Shown: positions 6,267 through 10,470 of the stretch, piece after piece | Position numbering within the stretch: the stretch's first letter is position 1 | Layout: every line of letters begins with the position of its first letter | Source: RUG11783 sp964599695 | GTDB taxonomy: Bacteria > Bacillota > Clostridia > Oscillospirales > Ruminococcaceae | NCBI GenBank assembly: GCA_964599695.1 | Contig: CAZRGP010000052.1 | Location: 1-10,470 of the forward strand | DNA length: 10,470 nt | Direction of reading: 5' to 3' | The notes under the pieces: generated by a model | Databases searched by the model: none | What the model saw: the letters and a program-made list of their open reading frames with translations, nothing else | What the model was told of the DNA's origin: nothing | Translations under genes and position numbers: made by a program

Positions 6267-7678
6267 TACCCGATCGCTCCTTTCATCTCGATGCGGATGA
6301 GATTGTTCATCTCCACCGCGTATTCCAGCGGAAGCTCCTTGGAGACGTTCTCCGCGAACCCGCTAACGATCAGCGCCTTCGCGTCCTCCTCGGAGAGTCC
6401 GCGGCTCATCAGGTAGAACACCGCGTCGTCCGATATCCTCCCGATCTTTGCCTCATGTCCCACATCCGCCTTGTCGGTCCTCACGTCCATGACGGGAATG
6501 GTATCCGAGCGGGAGATGGGATCCAGCATCAGGGATTCACAGGACACGGAGGACCTGCTCCCCTGAGCCTTTTCTGTCACCACGACAGCGCTGCGGAATG
6601 TGCTGATCCCCCCGCTCTTGGAGATGGACCGGGTGCTCACATGGCTGGTGGTGTCCGGCGCGGCGTGGACGATCTTGCACCCGGTATCCAGGTTCTGTCC
6701 CGCCCCGGCAAAGGTCACGCCGGTGAAATCACAGCCGGCGCCTTTTCCCGCCAGGATGCTCATGGGATAGAGATAGGACACGTGGGATCCGAAGGAACCG
6801 GAGACCCACTCGATGGTCCCGCCCGCCTCGACCCGCGCGCGCTTGGTGTTCAGGTTGTACATATTCTTGGACCAGTTCTCGATGGTGGAGTAGCGGAGTT
6901 TTCCGTTCTCCCGCACGAACAGTTCCACGCACCCGGCGTGGAGGTTCGCCACATTGTATTTCGGAGCGGAGCACCCCTCGATGAAATGGAGGTCCGCCCC
7001 CTTGTCCACGATGATCAGGGTGTGCTCAAACTGACCCGCTCCCGGCGCGTTGAGCCGGAAGTAGGACTGCAGCGGGATCTCCACCGACACCCCGGAGGGC
7101 ACATAGACGAAGGATCCGCCGGACCACACGGCTCCGTGAAGTGCGGCGAACTTGTGATCCGTGGGAGGCACCAGCGTCATGAAGTGCTCCCGTATCATAT
7201 CCCCGTATTCCCCTCTCAGGGCGCTCTCGATATCGGTATAGACGACGCCCTGCTCCGCCACTTCCTTCTTCACGTTGTGGTAGACCAGTTCGGAGTCGTA
7301 CTGTGCGCCTACGCCCGCCAGGGACTCCCGCTCCGATTTCGGGATCCCCAGCCGCTCAAACGTATTTTTGATGTCATCCGGGACCTCGTCCCAGCTGGTG
7401 TGCATCCTCTCGGTGTTGGGCCGCACATAGGTCACGATGTGGTCCATGTCCAGTCCCTCGATGGAAGGCCCCCACTTGGGCATCTCCATGCTGTGGAAGA
7501 TCTCCAGGGACCTGAGACGGAACTGCAGCATCCACTCCGGATCGTTCTTCTCACGGGAAATCTCACGGATGATCTCCTCCGTGAGTCCGCTCTCCACCTT
7601 GTAGTTGTCCCTGTCCTCATAGCGGAAGTCGTAGAAGGAGCGGTCCACGTCCTGCACATAGGTCTTTTCCGCCGTCAT
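6266..7678 (-). CDS. sufB: SufB, Fe-S assembly scaffold
   Basis: Main scaffold of the SufBCD complex; it accepts sulfur and holds the nascent cluster. A 470-residue beta-helix-core protein of usual length. The key residues are present: SVSCESLML with Cys380 and DVGHEAKIG with Glu409; their 29-residue spacing equals that of Cys405 and Glu434 of E. coli SufB. Other hallmarks are FHSMEMPKWGP (61-71), YVPSGVSVEIPLQSYFR (192-208) and FIEGCSAP (232-239). The gene overlaps sufC upstream (ATGA) and sufD downstream (TAATG), so all of sufCBDSU is translationally coupled. Confidence 0.97.
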   Translation of the reverse strand: MTAEKTYVQDVDRSFYDFRYEDRDNYKVESGLTEEIIREISREKNDPEWMLQFRLRSLEIFHSMEMPKWGPSIEGLDMDHIVTYVRPNTERMHTSWDEVPDDIKNTFERLGIPKSERESLAGVGAQYDSELVYHNVKKEVAEQGVVYTDIESALRGEYGDMIREHFMTLVPPTDHKFAALHGAVWSGGSFVYVPSGVSVEIPLQSYFRLNAPGAGQFEHTLIIVDKGADLHFIEGCSAPKYNVANLHAGCVELFVRENGKLRYSTIENWSKNMYNLNTKRARVEAGGTIEWVSGSFGSHVSYLYPMSILAGKGAGCDFTGVTFAGAGQNLDTGCKIVHAAPDTTSHVSTRSISKSGGISTFRSAVVVTEKAQGSRSSVSCESLMLDPISRSDTIPVMDVRTDKADVGHEAKIGRISDDAVFYLMSRGLSEEDAKALIVSGFAENVSKELPLEYAVEMNNLIRIEMKGAIG

Positions 7679-8427
7679 GCATCTTCCTCCTCAAAGGATG
7701 CGAAGCCCTCCGCCGCGATACGGTCGATGAGCTCCTGACCGCCTTCCGCCGCGATCCTTCCCTTCACCAGAACGTGCACGGCGTCCACATGAAGAGCGGA
7801 CAGAATGGCGGCGTTGTGGGTGATGATGAGGAGGGACGCCGACTTGTCCTTCTGGAACTCCTCCACGCCACGGGAGACCGTGCGGACTGCGTCCACATCA
7901 AGTCCCGAGTCGGTCTCGTCCAGGATGGCAAGGGAGGGCTTCAGCAGGAGCATCTGCAGGATCTCCGCCTTTTTCTTCTCTCCGCCGGAGAACCCCACGT
8001 TCAGGTCCCTCTGGGCGTAACTGCTGTCCATCTGCAGCGTTTCCAGCATCTTTTTCACTTCCTTGCGGAATTCCCAGATCCGGATCTTCTGTCCGGTGCG
8101 CTGCTCCGCCGCCGAGCGGATGAAATTCTCAAGGGAGATCCCGGGGACTTCCACCGGATTCTGGAAGGACAGAAAGAGGCCTCTCTTCGCCCGTTCACTG
8201 ACCGAAAGCTCACCCAGGTCTTCCCCGAGAAATGTCATGGTTCCCTTCGTGACCTCAAAGGCGGGATTTCCCATCAGGGCCCCGGCCAGGGTGGACTTAC
8301 CCGCCCCGTTGGGTCCCATGATCACGTGGGTCTCCCCTTTCCCGATCCTGAGGTCGATCCCGTGAAGGATCTCCTTGTCCTCCACCGAAACGCCAAGTTC
8401 CTTTATGGTAAGGATGTCTTCAGACAT
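7675..8427 (-). CDS. sufC: SufC, ATPase of the SufBCD complex
   Basis: A soluble ABC-type ATPase that powers conformational change in SufB-SufD. Visible: Walker A GPNGAGKST (38-46), Q-loop Gln89 in SFQNPVE, signature FSGGEKKKAEI (146-156), Walker B LAILDETDSGLD (167-178) and H-loop His204 in IITHN. The Lys-rich signature and the extra Asp and Ser after the Walker B are typical of SufC rather than transporter ATPases. There is no membrane partner nearby. At 250 residues it has family length. ATG at 8427 has AGGAGG eight bases upstream; another ATG five bases earlier is out of frame. First gene of the operon, driven by the promoter at 8485-8513, which is covered by a regulator palindrome. Confidence 0.98.
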   Translation of the reverse strand: MSEDILTIKELGVSVEDKEILHGIDLRIGKGETHVIMGPNGAGKSTLAGALMGNPAFEVTKGTMTFLGEDLGELSVSERAKRGLFLSFQNPVEVPGISLENFIRSAAEQRTGQKIRIWEFRKEVKKMLETLQMDSSYAQRDLNVGFSGGEKKKAEILQMLLLKPSLAILDETDSGLDVDAVRTVSRGVEEFQKDKSASLLIITHNAAILSALHVDAVHVLVKGRIAAEGGQELIDRIAAEGFASFEEEDA

Positions 8428-8484
8428 ACATATTTCCTCCTGATATTCCGTTCGCCTTCCGCATGAAGCAGATCGCGCAAGAAA

Positions 8485-8513
8485 ATTATGTACCTATTTA
8501 CCTACCGTGTCAA
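8485..8513 (-). promoter_or_regulatory. suf operon promoter
   Basis: Minus strand: -35 TTGACA (8513-8508), 17-bp spacer, -10 CATAAT (8490-8485), giving a leader of about 50 nt before sufC. Its spacer and -35 lie inside the palindrome at 8492-8518, so a bound regulator would block polymerase. Confidence 0.82.
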
Positions 8514-8518
8514 TAGGT
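8492..8518. promoter_or_regulatory. Rrf2/IscR-like operator 1 (over suf promoter)
   Basis: Palindrome ACCTATT-N13-AATAGGT, 27 bp. Size matches sites of Rrf2-family dimers such as CymR and IscR. Both half-sites are perfect, and extra symmetric bases extend inward (half-site followed by T or G, then AC). It adjoins the divergent Rrf2-type gene. Binding is inferred. Confidence 0.78.
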
Positions 8519-8527
8519 GAATATTGC

Positions 8528-8556
8528 TTGTAAACCTATTTACCCTGCGGTACAAT
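8528..8556 (+). promoter_or_regulatory. Promoter of the Rrf2-type regulator
   Basis: -35 TTGTAA (8528-8533), 17-bp spacer, -10 TACAAT (8551-8556). Operator 2 covers the spacer and -10, which suggests autoregulation. The leader before the ATG at 8588 is about 25 nt, with AAGGAGGA as ribosome-binding site. Confidence 0.75.
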
Positions 8557-8561
8557 AGGTT
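8533..8561. promoter_or_regulatory. Rrf2/IscR-like operator 2 (over regulator promoter)
   Basis: Palindrome AACCTATT-N13-AATAGGTT (core 8534-8560). Its half-sites are identical to those of operator 1, and the two centres are 42 bp apart, four helical turns, so both face the same side of the DNA. Confidence 0.78.
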
Positions 8562-8587
8562 AAAAGACCGGCAAGGAGGAAAAGCAC

Positions 8588-8992
8588 ATGATCTCAACCA
8601 AAGGGCGGTACGCGATCCGGGTCCTCATCGATCTCGCGGAGAACGAGACGGATGGCTATGTGCCGCTGAAAGATATCGCCGAGCGCCAGGGGATCTCCAA
8701 GAAATACCTGGAGATCATCGCGAAGGACATGGTCGCCGGCGGTCTTCTTGTGGGCTCCAGCGGAAAAGGCGGGGGATACCGTCTATGCCGCAAGCCGGAG
8801 GAATACACCGTCGGCGAAGTGATCGAACTGATGGAGGGAACACTCTCCCCCGTCGCGTGTCTCGCAGCGGAGAGCAACAGCTGCCCCCGCAAAAACATCT
8901 GTCAGACACTTCCTCTGTGGACCGAATACGACAGCATGGTCCACGACTTCTTCTACGGAAAGAAACTCAGCGATCTCATCGCGAAGCCGTGA
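8588..8992 (+). CDS. Rrf2-family transcriptional regulator, IscR-like, with three Fe-S-type cysteines
   Basis: A 134-residue winged-helix dimeric regulator. N-terminal MISTKGRYAIRVLIDLA, helix-turn-helix around residues 25-50 (PLKDIAERQGISKKYLE) and wing GSSGKGGGYRL (56-66) are standard for Rrf2 proteins. Cys91, Cys99 and Cys105 form C-X7-C-X5-C, close to the C-X5-C-X5-C of E. coli IscR, so it may bind a [2Fe-2S] cluster and sense Fe-S status; CymR, which senses cysteine through CysK, lacks such a cluster. It is divergent from sufC, with two palindromes between, and ATG 8588 has AAGGAGGA seven bases upstream. Inferred role: repressor of suf, of itself and probably of cysK. I leave the symbol blank because IscR and CymR-like roles cannot be separated by reading alone. 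Confidence 0.93.
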   Translation: MISTKGRYAIRVLIDLAENETDGYVPLKDIAERQGISKKYLEIIAKDMVAGGLLVGSSGKGGGYRLCRKPEEYTVGEVIELMEGTLSPVACLAAESNSCPRKNICQTLPLWTEYDSMVHDFFYGKKLSDLIAKP

Positions 8993-9048
8993 TCGCCGCC
9001 AGAGATATCCGGAACCGGATCCCCACTGCATTAATATGTTATCAGTAT

Positions 9049-9090
9049 AAAAGACCGTGAGCTTTCCACATGATCAGTTCACGGTCTTTT
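9049..9090 (+). terminator. Terminator after the Rrf2-type regulator
   Basis: Perfect 12-bp stem, arms 9049-9060 (AAAAGACCGTGA) and 9079-9090 (TCACGGTCTTTT), with an 18-base loop. The A-start and T-end make it usable on both strands. It lies about 57 bases after the regulator stop. Confidence 0.8.
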
Positions 9091-9162
9091 GATTTAAGTC
9101 AGTTTAATCTAAAGTCGACTTCATTTTAAACTTACAGTACATTTTTCTTCCTTATTTTTCTT

Positions 9163-9195
9163 TTTAAAGTTGCTTTAAGGTTGGCCGGGTACAAT
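9163..9195 (+). promoter_or_regulatory. Lipoprotein promoter with an 11-bp tandem repeat
   Basis: Two adjacent 11-bp copies, TTTAAAGTTGC (9163-9173) and TTTAAGGTTGG (9174-9184), 9 of 11 identical, end six bases before a -10 TACAAT (9190-9195). No good -35 sits 17 bp upstream (TTGCTT is only 14 away). Helical-pitch direct repeats near the -35 are the usual site type of OmpR-family response regulators, so activated transcription is plausible. The regulator is not in the window. The stretch 9091-9162 is A/T-rich with nothing else recognised. Confidence 0.5.
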
Positions 9196-9252
9196 AAGGC
9201 CACAACAAGGGAATGACCCTTAGAAAAAGCACCACAAAAGGAGGTAACTATC

Positions 9253-10296
9253 ATGTGGAGAAAACTTACAGCACTTGCCCTTTCAGCCCTGATCCTCGCA
9301 TCCCTCACATCCTGCAGCGGGATGGCAGAGTCCATTCAGGAACTGCTGCCCTCCACCACCGTTGAGGAGACCGCGGACACCGCGTCCGATGAGAATACAG
9401 CAGTTGAAGAAGAAAACGCATCCGATACCGTTCAGGCTCAGACCGTGGGGAGCACGGAGACCTATACCCTTACCGGCAAGCTCACCGAGTCGCTGGTCAT
9501 CGACACCGACAACGCGGTGGAGATCACCCTGAACAACGTCACCGCAGAACTCACCGACACCGTTATCCGGATCAAGAACGCCAAGTCGGTCACCCTGATC
9601 CTTGTGGGAGACAGCACACTGACTTCCACCGCAGCGGACACCAAGACTATCAGCAGTGATGTGGACCTCGTCATCGAGGGAAACGGAACGCTCACTGTCA
9701 ATTCCGCGGACACCTGCATCAAGGCGGACACCAACCTCACCGTGAATTCCGGGACACTGGTCCTCAACGCGGGAAGTGAAGGCGACGGACTCCGTTCCGA
9801 TGAGACGCTAACCATCAACGGAGGCACCATCAGCATCGAAGCCGGAGAAGGACTTGAATCCACCCAGATCACCATCAACGACGGGACCATCAGCATCACT
9901 GCTTCGGATGACGGGATCAACGGAAGCCAGAAATCCGAAACGCTCACTCCGGTCATCACCATCAATGGAGGCAATATCAGCATCACCATGGCCCAGGGCG
10001 ACACCGATGCCATCGACTGTAACGGCAATATCGTCATCGCCGGAGGAACGGTCAACATCTGCGGACAATCCGCGTTCGACGCAGACGGCACCATCTCCTA
10101 CACCGGCGGCACCGTATACTGGAACGGACAGCTCCAGAGTTCCATCAGCAATAGCATGATGGGCGGCGGTATGATGGGCGGAATGCCCGGCCAGCAGGGC
10201 GGATGGGGCAGCCAGGGAAACACGGGTGAAGCGCCGTCCGGAGGTGCCTGGGGCGGTCAGCAACCATCAGGCGGCCCCGGCGGAATGCATCCCTGA
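9253..10296 (+). CDS. Lipoprotein with Cthe_2159-type carbohydrate-binding beta-helix domain and Gly/Met-rich tail
   Basis: A 347-residue exported protein. A signal peptide (MWRKL, then a hydrophobic run ALALSALILASL) ends in lipobox LTSC with Cys21 as lipidated residue. Residues 24-65 are an acidic, low-complexity linker (EETADTASDENTAVEEE). Residues 70-305 are short beta-strand repeats of the type TINGGTISIEAG, TINDGTISITAS, TINGGNISITMA and VIAGGTVNICG, forming a right-handed beta-helix, as in the carbohydrate-binding Cthe_2159 family (DUF4353). Repeated Asp-Gly pairs (EGDGLRSDE, SDDGINGS, GDTDAIDCNG) are likely calcium-binding turns. The tail from about 312 is rich in Gly, Met, Gln and Trp. 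ATG 9253 has AAAGGAGG eight bases upstream. It stands alone between two terminators. Ligand unknown: Cthe_2159 binds acidic and cellulosic polysaccharides. Confidence 0.88.
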   Translation: MWRKLTALALSALILASLTSCSGMAESIQELLPSTTVEETADTASDENTAVEEENASDTVQAQTVGSTETYTLTGKLTESLVIDTDNAVEITLNNVTAELTDTVIRIKNAKSVTLILVGDSTLTSTAADTKTISSDVDLVIEGNGTLTVNSADTCIKADTNLTVNSGTLVLNAGSEGDGLRSDETLTINGGTISIEAGEGLESTQITINDGTISITASDDGINGSQKSETLTPVITINGGNISITMAQGDTDAIDCNGNIVIAGGTVNICGQSAFDADGTISYTGGTVYWNGQLQSSISNSMMGGGMMGGMPGQQGGWGSQGNTGEAPSGGAWGGQQPSGGPGGMHP

Positions 10297-10344
10297 ACGA
10301 CCATAGACACAGAGAAACTTTTTCATTACATTTTTCTTCCAACG

Positions 10345-10378
10345 AAAAGACGGGAGCGGCAACGCTTCCGTCTTTTTT
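10345..10378 (+). terminator. Strong intrinsic terminator after the lipoprotein gene
   Basis: A 14-bp stem (10345-10358 with 10363-10376, one G-U pair) closed by a GCAA tetraloop and followed by a T-run to 10378. It lies about 50 bases after the stop codon. Confidence 0.92.
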
Positions 10379-10392
10379 GTGATGTAGTTTAC

Positions 10393-10470
10393 TAATTAGG
10401 CGAGAATGCCCGTGTTTTCAAACATGGGATGAATCGCCCGCAAACTAGTGCCTAGTCTATTCAGATAATA
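10393..10470 (+). mobile_element. End of an IS200/IS605-type element (probably left end), cut by the window edge
   Basis: A long imperfect hairpin typical of the subterminal structures recognised by single-strand transposases: outer arms GGCGA (10399-10403) and TCGCC (10434-10438), inner arms CCCGTGTTT (10409-10417) and AAACATGGG (10420-10428) with one G-U pair. It follows TTTAC (10388-10392), which resembles the short T-rich target left of such insertions, so the element may begin at 10393. Sequence after the hairpin is A/T-rich and could lead into a tnpA or tnpB gene to the right, outside the window. The opposite orientation (a right end on the minus strand) is not excluded. No transposase codons are visible. 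Confidence 0.5.

Noticed and set aside
9780..10020. DNA tandem repeats or a CRISPR-like array in the lipoprotein gene
   Set aside because: The recurring ACCATCA-type words encode the TINGG beta-helix repeats. They are irregular at DNA level and in frame, so they are protein repeats.

Overview
The window looks like a Clostridia chromosome, probably Lachnospiraceae-like. The grounds are the SUF gene order C-B-D-S-U (with SufU and no SufA or SufE), an Rrf2-type regulator next to it, strong AGGAGG ribosome-binding sites, and IS200/IS605-type element ends. This is inference from gene content; no rRNA or other marker is present.

Left flank (1-1121, + strand), accessory and more A/T-rich: the right end of an IS200/IS605-type element (TnpB tail plus omegaRNA-like hairpins, to about 98) abuts a reading frame that has lost its 5' end (100-621, C-terminal part of a DUF3990-like protein). 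An intact 161-aa partner follows at 636-1121. This looks like a two-gene, possibly toxin-antitoxin-like, module cut by a transposon.

A small independent minus-strand transcription unit follows (about 1147-1458), with a consensus-like promoter, a leader hairpin, a 60-aa ORF with a doubtful start, and an intrinsic terminator.

Core (1469-8427, - strand), G/C-richer: sufC-sufB-sufD-sufS-sufU are tightly overlapped and form the Fe-S cluster assembly operon. Downstream on the same strand are cysK (cysteine synthase, with its own promoter and a structured leader of about 230 nt) and mnmA (tRNA 2-thiouridylase). Together they cover cysteine synthesis, desulfuration with Fe-S assembly, and tRNA thiolation.

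Control: a divergent Rrf2/IscR-like regulator (8588-8992) has three cysteines suited to an Fe-S cluster. The intergenic region holds two 27-bp palindromes, ACCTATT-N13-AATAGGT, 42 bp apart centre to centre. One lies over the sufC promoter and one over the regulator promoter. A third, half-conserved copy lies over the cysK promoter at the same position relative to its -35 box, which suggests one sulfur/Fe-S regulon.

Right flank: a lipoprotein with a Cthe_2159-type beta-helix domain (9253-10296), preceded by an 11-bp tandem repeat and followed by a strong terminator. From about 10393 to the window edge there is a hairpin typical of an IS200/IS605-type end. No tRNA, rRNA or CRISPR array was seen, and no stretch over 300 bases lacks a gene.
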